Shown: in pieces, positions 42,008-50,973 of the stretch
Numbering within the stretch: the stretch's first letter is position 1
Layout of the letters: every line of letters begins with the position of its first letter
NCBI GenBank assembly: GCA_027068485.1
Contig: JAMOSB010000007.1
Location: forward strand, 1 to 64,000
Reading direction: 5' to 3'
Length of the DNA: 64,000 nucleotides
DNA from: Sulfurovum sp.
Lineage (GTDB): Bacteria > Campylobacterota > Campylobacteria > Campylobacterales > Sulfurovaceae
Translations under genes and position numbers: made by a program
Notes under the pieces: generated by a model
What the model saw: only the letters and a program-made list of their open reading frames with translations
Database searches by the model: none
What the model was told of the DNA's origin: nothing

Positions 42008-42654
42008 ACTTTGAAGCCTGCTTTGCTCTTGCAGTAGGCTTCAAGAAAACACCCCTCACACTCAGGTTTGAGTGCTTTGCATCGGTAACGCCCGAAGAGT
42101 ACCATCGCTTGGTGTAGTAGGTGGAGGTCGGTTTTAAACTTACGGGTCAACTCCTCTTCACACTTGGTAGCAGTGGGGGCATCACTAAGCCCCAAGCGGT
42201 GTGCCACACGGTAGACATGGGTATCGACTGCCATAAGGTTGGCACCTGTATACTCAATCATCACTACATTGGCGGTCTTCTGTCCAACCCCTGCAAGGGT
42301 GATAAGCTCTTTTTGTGTCAGTGGAATCTCTCCTCCAAAATCTGCGATAACACTCTGTGCCATCTTGATGAGATTTTTGGCTTTATTGTTGAAAAATGAA
42401 CAACTCTTGATGAGTGCTTTGACATCATCGAGGTTGGCATGGGCAAGGGTGATAGGTGTAGGGTAGCACTCAAAGAGTGCGGGAGTAATGAGGTTGACCC
42501 GCTTATCGGTACACTGTGCAGAGAGCATCACACTAATGAGTAGCTCATAGAGATTACGGTAAGTAAGCTCTGTCACAGAGTCGGGATAGTGTGCTAAAAA
42601 GAGTGCTTTAATCGCCTCTATCTCTTTTTTGGTTGCTTTTTTTACCTTTGCCAT
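42004..42654 (-). CDS. nth: Endonuclease III
   Basis: HhH motif LAGVGQKTANVV, VDTHVYRVAHRLGL, C-terminal Fe-S Cys; MAKVKK start preferred. Confidence 0.95.
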   Translation of the reverse strand: MAKVKKATKKEIEAIKALFLAHYPDSVTELTYRNLYELLISVMLSAQCTDKRVNLITPALFECYPTPITLAHANLDDVKALIKSCSFFNNKAKNLIKMAQSVIADFGGEIPLTQKELITLAGVGQKTANVVMIEYTGANLMAVDTHVYRVAHRLGLSDAPTATKCEEELTRKFKTDLHLLHQAMVLFGRYRCKALKPECEGCFLEAYCKSKAGFKV

Positions 42655-42778
42655 GTTATAACCCTTTTTTAATCTAACTAAGACTAAAATAGTATCCAAA
42701 TAAGTATGACATTAATCAATGATTTACCCAATAGAGTTATACTTCTTGATAAAATTACGCACCATAAGGATAGGAAAT

Positions 42779-43615
42779 ATGATTAAATTTGCAAAAACCA
42801 CACTCATGGCAGTAGCATTGACAGCGACATCTCTTGTTGCCTCTGATATCTTGGTCACCGTGAATGGGAAAAATATCACAAAACAAGATGCTGAAGCGTT
42901 TGTGACTGCCTCTTCACCCAATGCACACTTCTCTCAACTCACCAAAGAGCAACAGGGAATGATCAAGGAGCGATTGGTAGAGAAAGCCCTCTTTACAGAG
43001 CTTGCTCAAAAAGAGGGTGTCGATCAAAATCCTGAGTTTATTCGTAATATGGCAAAACTCAAAGAGGAACTTTTGGTGAGTATGTGGATGAAAATGCAGA
43101 TGGAGAGTACTGTAGTGAGTGATAGTGAGGCCAAAGAGTTTTATGAGAAAAATGCTCAACGCTTTATGCAAAAGGCTTCTGTCCATGCACGCCATATCTT
43201 AGTCAAAGATGAGCAGAGTGCGCAAGCTATTATCGATACACTACTACCCCTTAAAGGGGAGGCACTCCAAGCGAAGTTTATTGCCTTAGCAAAGGAGAAG
43301 TCTACAGGTCCTTCAGGTCCAAAGGGTGGAGATCTTGGTTCGTTTAGTAAGGGACAGATGGTACCTGAATTCTCCAAAGCAGTCTGGTCACTCGCTGTGG
43401 GGACGATCTCTCCTAAGCCTGTGAAGACACAGTTTGGCTACCATGTAATCTATCTTGAGAGTAAGAGTGATGCTAAGCCCCTCCCTTATGAGCAAGTCAA
43501 AGAGAGTATTGTCACCTCACTTAAGCAACAGCAGTTTGCTAGTAAGATGACAGAGGTAAGTAAAGAGTTGAAGAGTAAAGCGAAGATTGTAGATCCCTCT
43601 ACAGAGGCAAAGTAG
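42779..43615 (+). CDS. Peptidylprolyl isomerase, PEB4/SurA-like with parvulin domain
   Basis: Signal peptide, SurA-N-like region, HARHILVKDE…GGDLGSFSKGQMVPEFSKAVWSL…FGYHVI; adjacent to fba. Confidence 0.9.
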   Translation: MIKFAKTTLMAVALTATSLVASDILVTVNGKNITKQDAEAFVTASSPNAHFSQLTKEQQGMIKERLVEKALFTELAQKEGVDQNPEFIRNMAKLKEELLVSMWMKMQMESTVVSDSEAKEFYEKNAQRFMQKASVHARHILVKDEQSAQAIIDTLLPLKGEALQAKFIALAKEKSTGPSGPKGGDLGSFSKGQMVPEFSKAVWSLAVGTISPKPVKTQFGYHVIYLESKSDAKPLPYEQVKESIVTSLKQQQFASKMTEVSKELKSKAKIVDPSTEAK

Positions 43616-43624
43616 GATAGTAGT

Positions 43625-44251
43625 ATGAAGCGATATGCCACCTTGGTGACCCTCTCTTTGGTATTGGGTATGAGTACCCTGTCCGCAGATGCTCTCAAGA
43701 ACTCTTTGACCCATATGTTAAGTGAGAAAGAGAGTAGCTCTGTGATGGGTTTGGGGAGTCTTGATCTCTATGGGGATCAGCCTGCCAAACCCAAAGTGAA
43801 GCGAACCCGCTCCCCCAACGCTGTGGTTGCAACAGTCAATGGTCAAAAGATTTTGAAGCGAGAGGCGGATCGACATCTAAAGATGCGAACACAAGGTGCT
43901 GTAAGCAATTTTGATCTTCTTCCTAGAAAGCAGAAGCAACGACTTATCAAAGAGATGGCAATGCCACTGATTATGCTTGCCAATGCTAACAAAGAGCTCT
44001 CACCTCAAGAGCGAGAAGCTGCACTGGTTCGTAGTTGGATAGAGCGTGAAACACGCAAGACGAAGATATCCGATGAAGCGATCAAAGAGGCGTATGCTCA
44101 GATGAAGCAACAAGCACTAGAACACAATAGTACCCGTACGATACCCCCACTCGAAGCGATTGCAGAGAGAATGCGGGCTCAGATGATTGAAAAGAAGATT
44201 ATTGGGGAAGTGATGAAAGATATTAAAATAGAGATAAAAAAGGATAATTAA
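43625..44251 (+). CDS. Exported SurA_N-like protein lacking a parvulin domain
   Basis: Signal-like N-term; NAVVATVNGQKILKREADRHL shared with neighbours. Confidence 0.65.
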   Translation: MKRYATLVTLSLVLGMSTLSADALKNSLTHMLSEKESSSVMGLGSLDLYGDQPAKPKVKRTRSPNAVVATVNGQKILKREADRHLKMRTQGAVSNFDLLPRKQKQRLIKEMAMPLIMLANANKELSPQEREAALVRSWIERETRKTKISDEAIKEAYAQMKQQALEHNSTRTIPPLEAIAERMRAQMIEKKIIGEVMKDIKIEIKKDN

Positions 44252-44254
44252 GAG

Positions 44255-44737
44255 ATGAAAAAAATATTGGTAAGCCTTAGTATGGCAATGGTCGTCGCAA
44301 CAGTAGGAGTCTCAGCTAAAACAGTCGCAACTGTCAATGGTATGGTGATTACGAGTACAGAGGTAGAGGGTGCATTAGATAAACTCACCAAGGGTCAAAA
44401 GAGCTGGAGTGATCTCTCTGCTAAAGATAAAGAGCAACTCATCACAATGATGGCACCTGCTAAGCTCGTAGCAGCTTCTGCAAAAAAAGGACTCTCTACC
44501 AAAGAGAAAGAGGCAGCAGTAGCAGGATTTTGGATGCAAAAACAGATTATGGCAACAACCATCTCGGAAGAGGAGATGAAAAAAGCCTATGAGAGTATGA
44601 AAAAACGAATCAAAGAGGCTAAAAGTACACAAAAAGTTCCTGCGTTTGAAGTGGTTAAAAATAGTATTAAAATGCAACTTGCACAAGAGAAGGTGGTGGG
44701 ACGCTTAATGAAGAGTGTAGTGATTAAACTTAAATAA
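44255..44737 (+). CDS. Exported SurA_N-like protein lacking a parvulin domain
   Basis: Signal-like N-term; TVATVNGMVITSTEVEGAL…; resembles preceding protein including a C-terminal …MKSVVIKLK end. Confidence 0.65.
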   Translation: MKKILVSLSMAMVVATVGVSAKTVATVNGMVITSTEVEGALDKLTKGQKSWSDLSAKDKEQLITMMAPAKLVAASAKKGLSTKEKEAAVAGFWMQKQIMATTISEEEMKKAYESMKKRIKEAKSTQKVPAFEVVKNSIKMQLAQEKVVGRLMKSVVIKLK

Positions 44738-44757
44738 ATTAGATAAAAGAGGTCTAT

Positions 44758-45831
44758 ATGTCTACAAAAGTATTGGATATTGTCAACGCAGGTGTGGTAA
44801 CGGGAAGTGATGTAAGTCGCCTATTGCAAGTAGCAAAAGAGGATGGGTATGCGCTACCCGCAGTCAATGTTGTTAGTAGTATGTCTATCAATGCTGTGTT
44901 GGAGGCCGCTAAAAATGTCAACTCTCCTGTTGTGATACAGTTCTCCAATGGAGGGGGTGCCTACTATGCAGGTAAGGGGTTGTCTTCAGATGACGCAGCG
45001 GTCTTAGGTACCATCTCTGGTGCCCAACATGTCCATACTGTAGCCAAAGCCTATGGTGTGCCTGTCATACTCCATACCGATCATGCTGCACGCAAACTGT
45101 TGCCATGGATTGATGCACTACTAGATGCGAGTGAAGCACACTACCAACTTCATGGTGTACCACTCTTCTCTTCACATATGATTGATCTCTCTGAGGAGCC
45201 AATTGAGGAGAATATTGCAACCTGTAAAGCCTATCTTGAGCGTATGAGTAAGATGGGAATGACGCTAGAGATAGAGTTGGGTGTGACAGGGGGAGAAGAG
45301 GATGGTGTGGATAATACCCATATCGATAATGCACTACTCTATACCCAGCCAGAAGAGGTAGCCTATGCCTATGAAGAGTTGAGTAAAATCTCTCCAAACT
45401 TCACCATCGCCGCATCGTTTGGAAATGTCCATGGTGTCTATAAACCAGGTAATGTAACCTTGACTCCAAAGATACTCGATAACTCTCAGAAGTTTATCCA
45501 AGAGAAGTTTGAGACTGCTCAGAAACCTGTTAACTTTGTCTTCCATGGAGGGTCTGGTTCTGAGTTGAGTGATATCCGTGAAGCGATCTCCTATGGTGCA
45601 GTAAAGATGAATATCGATACAGATACTCAGTGGGCATACTGGGATGGTGTACGCAACTATGTGGCCAAAAACCACGACTATCTTCAGGGACAAATCGGTA
45701 ACCCTGAGGGTGAGGAGAGACCCAATAAAGGGAAGTATGATCCACGCAAGTGGCTGAGAGCAGGTGAGGAGTCTATGGTTGCACGACTCGAACAAGCATT
45801 TGATGATCTCAACTGTATCGGACGCAACTAA
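44758..45831 (+). CDS. fba: Class II fructose-bisphosphate aldolase
   Basis: HTDHAARKLLPWIDALLDA, GVTGGEEDGVDN, VFHGGSGS, VKMNIDTDTQWAYWDGVR. Confidence 0.95.
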   Translation: MSTKVLDIVNAGVVTGSDVSRLLQVAKEDGYALPAVNVVSSMSINAVLEAAKNVNSPVVIQFSNGGGAYYAGKGLSSDDAAVLGTISGAQHVHTVAKAYGVPVILHTDHAARKLLPWIDALLDASEAHYQLHGVPLFSSHMIDLSEEPIEENIATCKAYLERMSKMGMTLEIELGVTGGEEDGVDNTHIDNALLYTQPEEVAYAYEELSKISPNFTIAASFGNVHGVYKPGNVTLTPKILDNSQKFIQEKFETAQKPVNFVFHGGSGSELSDIREAISYGAVKMNIDTDTQWAYWDGVRNYVAKNHDYLQGQIGNPEGEERPNKGKYDPRKWLRAGEESMVARLEQAFDDLNCIGRN

Positions 45832-45837
45832 GCGTTA

Positions 45838-46764
45838 GTGGATCTTTTGAGTATTCAGGGGAGTGTCGATACCACTCCTCTTCTTAGCCTACCTAGTCCT
45901 ATTGAGCCTCTCTCTTTTGAAGGGCGATCACTCTTTCTCAAGCGTGATGAACTTATCCACCCCCACTTCTCAGGCAATAAAGCCCGTAAATTTCACTACT
46001 TTTTAACCCATCAATTTGAGGGGATTACGACTCTAATATCTTATGGATCAGCACAATCTAATGCAATGTACTCCTTATCTGTACTTGCCAAGATACGAGG
46101 ATGGCGATTTTGCTATTTTGTTGAGCATCTTGCTACTTTTTTAGAGCAAAACCCCCATGGTAACTACCACGGAGCATTAGTAAATGGTATGGAGTTATGT
46201 ATTGGGAAACCTCCTCAGAGTATAGATAACCATACCCTGATGATAGAGGAGGGGGGACGGCAAGCGGAGTCTGAGTGGGGGCTTAGGGTATTGGCTCAGG
46301 AGATAGAGGAGTGGCGGGTGGCACAAGGCTTTGAGTCGCTTACAATTTTTTTACCCTCAGGGACGGGGACAACAGCACTCTTTTTACAGAAGGCACTCAA
46401 TCATCTAGCCAAGGGGCGGAGTCGGGTCTATACGACACCCTGTGTAGGGGATAGGGCATATCTCACGGCACAATTTACGATGCTCTGTAGAGATACGCAT
46501 CACCATCCAACCATTTTGAGCCTAGATAAAAAGCACCATTTTGCCAAACTCTATAAGGAAAATTATAAAATTTGGCTAAAATTACAGCAACAAACGGGAG
46601 TAGAGTTTGACCTCTTGTATGACCCCTTAGGGTGGCGTACACTATTGGCTCACTCTGAGCTATTCTCTACACAAACCCCCATACTCTACCTTCATCAAGG
46701 AGGGGTATTGGGTAATGAGAGTATGCTCCCTCGATATCAAAGAAAATACAAGGATTTGGCATGA
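45838..46764 (+). CDS. PLP-dependent ACC deaminase/D-cysteine desulfhydrase-like protein
   Basis: LFLKRDELIHPHFSGNKARKFHYFL, SYGSAQSNAMYSLS. Confidence 0.8.
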   Translation: MDLLSIQGSVDTTPLLSLPSPIEPLSFEGRSLFLKRDELIHPHFSGNKARKFHYFLTHQFEGITTLISYGSAQSNAMYSLSVLAKIRGWRFCYFVEHLATFLEQNPHGNYHGALVNGMELCIGKPPQSIDNHTLMIEEGGRQAESEWGLRVLAQEIEEWRVAQGFESLTIFLPSGTGTTALFLQKALNHLAKGRSRVYTTPCVGDRAYLTAQFTMLCRDTHHHPTILSLDKKHHFAKLYKENYKIWLKLQQQTGVEFDLLYDPLGWRTLLAHSELFSTQTPILYLHQGGVLGNESMLPRYQRKYKDLA

Positions 46765-48056
46765 AGATTTTTTATAGTAGTGATGCGATGTTTGAGGCAA
46801 ACTTTAATGAACTATTAGCGCGTGGTAAGATGGATATAGAGGGGGTGAGTAGTATTGTCTCAACACTCCTCAAAGAGATACAATCAGGTGGAAATAGTGC
46901 ATTGAAAGCACAGATAGCAAGGTTTGACCGCTGGGAGCCCAAAGCAGATGATGAGTTGCTTGTTGATACTCAGGAGATGGAAGAGGCATACAATCGGATC
47001 GATCCCACACTGCGTGATGCCCTACACCTCGCCTATGATAGGATAGAGGCGTATCATCAAAAGCTTATGCCCAAAACTTGGATGGAGGCTGAAGCCAATG
47101 GCACGATTCTAGGACAGAAGGTCACAGCGGTGGATAGGGCAGGACTCTATATCCCTGGGGGTAAAGCTGCCTATCCTAGCTCACTCTTGATGAATGTCAT
47201 CCCTGCACAGGTAGCGGGTGTAGAGGAGATAGTCATCTGTACCCCTGCTCCTGATAATGAACTCAATGAACTGCTACTTGCTGCGTGTCATCTCTGTAAG
47301 GTTAGTAAGGTCTACCGAGTTGGGGGAGCCTCTGCTATTGGTGCGATGGCATATGGTACAGAGACTATCCCAAAGGTAGATGTGATTACAGGTCCAGGAA
47401 ATATCTTTGTTGCGACTGCGAAGAAGTTGGTCTATGGTGAGGTCAATATCGATATGATTGCAGGTCCTAGTGAGATAGGTATCCTTGCAGATCAAAGTGC
47501 TAGAGCAGACTATTTGGCGATAGATCTTCTCAGTCAAGCAGAGCATGATGAGATGGCAAGTTCGATTTTGATTACTACTGATAGTACTTTGGCAACCCAA
47601 GTAAGTGAGCGTGTAGCATCCTATCTTGGTACACTAAGTCGTGAAGAGATCGCTCGTAAATCGATAGAGGAGAGAGGGGCTATTATTGTGACTGAGACGA
47701 TGGATGAGGCGATAGCATTGATGAATGAGATCGCACCTGAACACCTCGAAGTGGTCACCCAAGACCCTATGGCACTACTCGATAGTATTAAGCATGCAGG
47801 GGCTATCTTCTTAGGAGAGCAGACCCCTGAGCCTATTGGTGATTATGTTGCAGGACCAAACCACACCCTCCCTACAGGGGGTACGGCGAAGTTCTACTCT
47901 CCACTCTCTGTAGAGAATTTCCTTAAAAAGTCTTCAATCATCTCTATGTCTAAAGAGGGGATGCGAGAGATTGGAGAGTCGTGTGCTTTGATTGCCAATA
48001 CAGAAGGACTCACCGCACATGAAGAGAGTGTGCGTATTCGACTAAGAAATCTATAG
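46761..48056 (+). CDS. hisD: Histidinol dehydrogenase
   Basis: GLYIPGGKAAYPSSLLMNVIPAQVAGV…ITGPGNIFVATAKK…AGPSEI. Confidence 0.96.
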   Translation: MKIFYSSDAMFEANFNELLARGKMDIEGVSSIVSTLLKEIQSGGNSALKAQIARFDRWEPKADDELLVDTQEMEEAYNRIDPTLRDALHLAYDRIEAYHQKLMPKTWMEAEANGTILGQKVTAVDRAGLYIPGGKAAYPSSLLMNVIPAQVAGVEEIVICTPAPDNELNELLLAACHLCKVSKVYRVGGASAIGAMAYGTETIPKVDVITGPGNIFVATAKKLVYGEVNIDMIAGPSEIGILADQSARADYLAIDLLSQAEHDEMASSILITTDSTLATQVSERVASYLGTLSREEIARKSIEERGAIIVTETMDEAIALMNEIAPEHLEVVTQDPMALLDSIKHAGAIFLGEQTPEPIGDYVAGPNHTLPTGGTAKFYSPLSVENFLKKSSIISMSKEGMREIGESCALIANTEGLTAHEESVRIRLRNL

Positions 48057-48071
48057 TAAAAAGGAGAGAGA

Positions 48072-49565
48072 ATGTCCCAAAAGCTCAAGTATGATGTTTG
48101 TGTAATTGGTTCAGGACCTGCTGGATTTGCAGCAGCGATGCGTTCGTATGATTTTGGTAACCATGTGGTGATTGTCGAGGAGGGTGAGCTAGGGGGTGCG
48201 GGGGTTATGCATGGTGCCTTGACCTCTAAGACCCTCTGGGAACTCTCCTCCAACTACGCAACAGCCAAACGGGTCGATAGAGGCTATCGTGCCTCTGGGC
48301 TTCATGTTGACTACCCCAAGGTCAAAGACAGAGTCTACAAAGCAGCCAAAGAGAAGCAGTATCAGCTACGCTCTCAGATAGAGACCTTTGCCTATCATGA
48401 GGGGGCTACGAGGAGTATTACCCTGCTAGAGGGGCGTGGTGTGTTTACGGGGCAGAAGCTCTTGGAGATCTCGACCCATTTAGGAGAAGTTATCACACTC
48501 GAAGCAGACTACTTTATCCTTGCAACAGGTTCCTCTCCACGGGAGCATCCCCTATTGCCCATTGATCAAAAGCGGATTATCAACTCAGACCATATCCTCT
48601 CACTCAAGCGATTTCCCAAGCGTATCCTTATTGTGGGTGCGGGGATTGTAGGGTGTGAGTTTGCCACAATCTTTGCCAACTATGGACAGAGTGAGGTACA
48701 CCTACTAGACTCTCAAAATAGGGTGATTCCTTTTGAGGATGATGATGTAAGTGATTATGTCAATCAGAAGCTATTGGATATTGGGGTGAGTATCCACCAT
48801 GAAGCGACCCTCCGAGAGATCCAAAAACACCCCAATCATATCGATGTGATTTTAGATTATGAAGATGGACATACTGAGGTGATTGCAGTTGATGTGATTT
48901 TAGTTTCCATTGGACGCGTCCCCAATACCCAAAATATAGGGTTAGAGTCTACCAATATTGAGGTAGATGGTCGTGGATTCCTCAAGGTAGATAGTGAGTG
49001 TCGTGTAGATAAGGATATCTATGCGGCAGGAGATATCTCAGGTAATATGGCATTGGTAAATATAGCTGAGATGGAGGGGAGATTTGCTGCGAAGGCGATA
49101 GAGTCTAAGATCGATTTCCCGTTGAGCTATCACAATATCTCAACTATTATGTTCTTCAATCCTGAGATCTCTGCGATTGGACTCAATGAGAAGGAGTGTC
49201 AAGCCAAGAAGATACCCTATAAGGTTATTACCTACCAACACGCATTGATCTCTCGTGCGATTGCTATGCGTGAAACGGATGGATTCTTCAAGATCATTGT
49301 GAGTGATGAGGAGAACCCCGTTATTCTTGGTATGCGTGCAGCAGGGCTACACTCTGCGGTCTCTATCATCTTTATCGCTACGATTATGAACTCTCATACA
49401 CGCCTTAATGACATTATGAAGACGATACACCCCCACCCTAGTATCAGTGAGGGGATTCAAGAGTGTCTGCGTATCCTCAAAGGTAAATCCATCATGAAAC
49501 CCGAAGCCTTCCCTCAGCATATTCAAGTGAAGGTGTGGAAGCCTACGCCTACAGTAGCCTCTTAA
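48072..49565 (+). CDS. FAD-dependent pyridine nucleotide-disulfide oxidoreductase (Lpd/SthA-like)
   Basis: DVCVIGSGPAGFAAAMRSYDFGNHVVIVEEGELGGAGVMHGALTSKTLWE, central NAD motif, dimerisation domain. Confidence 0.88.
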   Translation: MSQKLKYDVCVIGSGPAGFAAAMRSYDFGNHVVIVEEGELGGAGVMHGALTSKTLWELSSNYATAKRVDRGYRASGLHVDYPKVKDRVYKAAKEKQYQLRSQIETFAYHEGATRSITLLEGRGVFTGQKLLEISTHLGEVITLEADYFILATGSSPREHPLLPIDQKRIINSDHILSLKRFPKRILIVGAGIVGCEFATIFANYGQSEVHLLDSQNRVIPFEDDDVSDYVNQKLLDIGVSIHHEATLREIQKHPNHIDVILDYEDGHTEVIAVDVILVSIGRVPNTQNIGLESTNIEVDGRGFLKVDSECRVDKDIYAAGDISGNMALVNIAEMEGRFAAKAIESKIDFPLSYHNISTIMFFNPEISAIGLNEKECQAKKIPYKVITYQHALISRAIAMRETDGFFKIIVSDEENPVILGMRAAGLHSAVSIIFIATIMNSHTRLNDIMKTIHPHPSISEGIQECLRILKGKSIMKPEAFPQHIQVKVWKPTPTVAS

Positions 49566-49581
49566 GAGCATAAAGCTCTTA
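49563..49581 (+). terminator. Terminator-like hairpin at oxidoreductase end
   Basis: TAAGAGC-ataaa-GCTCTTA. Confidence 0.4.
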
Positions 49582-49681
49582 GGGGATTAAAAAGAGAGCA
49601 GAGAGATAGTAAGAGTATATAAAGACAGTTAAGAGAAAGTTTTTATTAAAAATAATTTAATGATTGTGAAGAGAAAAGAAG

Positions 49682-49758
49682 TGGCGCGGCGGACGAGACT
49701 CGAACTCGCGACCCCCTGCGTGACAGGCAGGTATTCTAACCAACTGAACTACCGCCGC
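49682..49758 (-). tRNA. tRNA-Asp (GTC)
   Basis: Reverse complement GCGGCGGTAGTTCAGTTGGTTAGAATACCTGCCTGTCACGCAGG…CCGCCGCGCCA; encoded CCA. Confidence 0.96.
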
Positions 49759-49791
49759 ACCGAAATACCAACTAAATGGCTAAAAAAGTAA

Positions 49792-49867
49792 TGGTGGTCG
49801 CTACAAGACTCGAACTTGTGACATCTACCTTGTAAGGGTAGCGCTCTACCAACTGAGCTAAGCGACC
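49792..49867 (-). tRNA. tRNA-Val (TAC)
   Basis: GGTCGCTTAGCTCAGTTGGTAGAGCGCTACCCTTACAAGGTAG…AGCGACCACCA. Confidence 0.96.
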
Positions 49868-49883
49868 AAATTGTTTAAAACTT

Positions 49884-49959
49884 TGGCGACCCCTAAAGGA
49901 TTTGAACCTCTGTTTTTGCGTTGAAAACGCAATATCCTTGGCCACTAGATGAAAGGGTC
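49884..49959 (-). tRNA. tRNA-Glu (TTC)
   Basis: GACCCTTTCATCTAGTGGCCAAGGATATTGCGTTTTCAACGCAA…AGGGGTCGCCA. Confidence 0.95.
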
Positions 49960-49982
49960 AAAGAGATTAAACATCTATAAAG

Positions 49983-50058
49983 TGGTGACCCGTCTAGGAT
50001 TCGAACCTAGGGCCCACTCCTTAAAAGGGAGTTGCTCTACCAACTGAGCTAACGGGTC
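49983..50058 (-). tRNA. tRNA-Lys (TTT)
   Basis: GACCCGTTAGCTCAGTTGGTAGAGCAACTCCCTTTTAAGGAGT…ACGGGTCACCA. Confidence 0.96.
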
Positions 50059-50067
50059 ACTTTAAAA

Positions 50068-50144
50068 TGGCGCGGCGGACGAGACTCGAACTCGCGACCC
50101 CCTGCGTGACAGGCAGGTATTCTAACCAACTGAACTACCGCCGC
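50068..50144 (-). tRNA. tRNA-Asp (GTC), second copy
   Basis: Identical to 49682-49758. Confidence 0.96.
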
Positions 50145-50177
50145 ACCGAAATACCAACTAAATGGCTAAAAAAGTAA

Positions 50178-50253
50178 TGGTGGTCGCTACAAGACTCGAA
50201 CTTGTGACATCTACCTTGTAAGGGTAGCGCTCTACCAACTGAGCTAAGCGACC
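50178..50253 (-). tRNA. tRNA-Val (TAC), second copy
   Basis: Identical to 49792-49867. Confidence 0.96.
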
Positions 50254-50259
50254 ATGTGG

Positions 50260-50335
50260 TGGTGACCCGTCTAGGATTCGAACCTAGGGCCCACTCCTTA
50301 AAAGGGAGTTGCTCTACCAACTGAGCTAACGGGTC
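50260..50335 (-). tRNA. tRNA-Lys (TTT), second copy
   Basis: Matches 49983-50058. Confidence 0.96.
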
Positions 50336-50420
50336 ACATGTTTTTTGACTTAACCTTGTGATTAAGTGGACGGAATTATAGCTTAGTATTTTTATATTGT
50401 CAAGGGTTTTTGGAAAAAAA

Positions 50421-50903
50421 TTAAATTTTTAAAAAAATCGCTAATTTCTCGATGGCGAAGTGAGTAGCTTGTTCCTGTATAGAGGCTCTATCACCCGTAA
50501 AAATCTCATGGTATATTACCTCTTGTATGGGGGTTAAAATACCGATAAAGAGTGTACCTACAGGTTTGAGTGGGGTGCCTCCTGTGGGGCCTGCGATACC
50601 TGAGACGGCAATGGTATAATCGCTTTGAGCCATTTTTTGCATTCCGTGGAGCATTTGAGTGACACATGCTTCACTTACTGCTCCCTCCTCTTCAAGAATC
50701 TTCTGCTCAACACCAAGCCACTGATGTTTGATCTCATTGGAGTAGGTGACACAAGATCCATTGAATACTACAGAGGCACCTGAGATAGCAGTAAAGGCTG
50801 AGGCGATACGCCCACCCGTACAGCTCTCAGCAAAAGAGATGGTTTGCCCCTTAATAGTGAGTGATTGGATAATTTTAATGACAATTTGAGTATGCTTTTT
50901 CAT
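50421..50903 (-). CDS. CinA C-terminal family protein (nicotinamide-nucleotide amidase)
   Basis: TISFAESCTGGRIASAFTAISGASVVFNGSCVTYSNEIK…AVSGIAGPTGGTPLKPVGT; MKKHTQ start preferred. Confidence 0.92.
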   Translation of the reverse strand: MKKHTQIVIKIIQSLTIKGQTISFAESCTGGRIASAFTAISGASVVFNGSCVTYSNEIKHQWLGVEQKILEEEGAVSEACVTQMLHGMQKMAQSDYTIAVSGIAGPTGGTPLKPVGTLFIGILTPIQEVIYHEIFTGDRASIQEQATHFAIEKLAIFLKI

Positions 50904-50973
50904 GGGTTCATTATACCGCAAGTAGCTTTTTGATACAATCACACGATAATATAAGGCTAAGGTATTATCAAAA

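Larger units (their letters stand above)
49682..49868. repeat. Direct repeat copy 1 (tRNA-Asp + spacer + tRNA-Val)
   Basis: 187 bp identical by eye to 50068-50254, including the 33-bp non-tRNA spacer. Confidence 0.9.
50068..50254. repeat. Direct repeat copy 2 (tRNA-Asp + spacer + tRNA-Val)
   Basis: 187 bp identical by eye to 49682-49868. Confidence 0.9.

Noticed and set aside
50135-50320. 61-aa minus-strand ORF
   Set aside because: Lies across the tRNA-Val/tRNA-Lys genes; not protein-coding.
49682-50335. Repeats that might suggest a CRISPR array
   Set aside because: The repeated units fold as complete tRNAs with encoded CCA; no short regular repeats with unique spacers.
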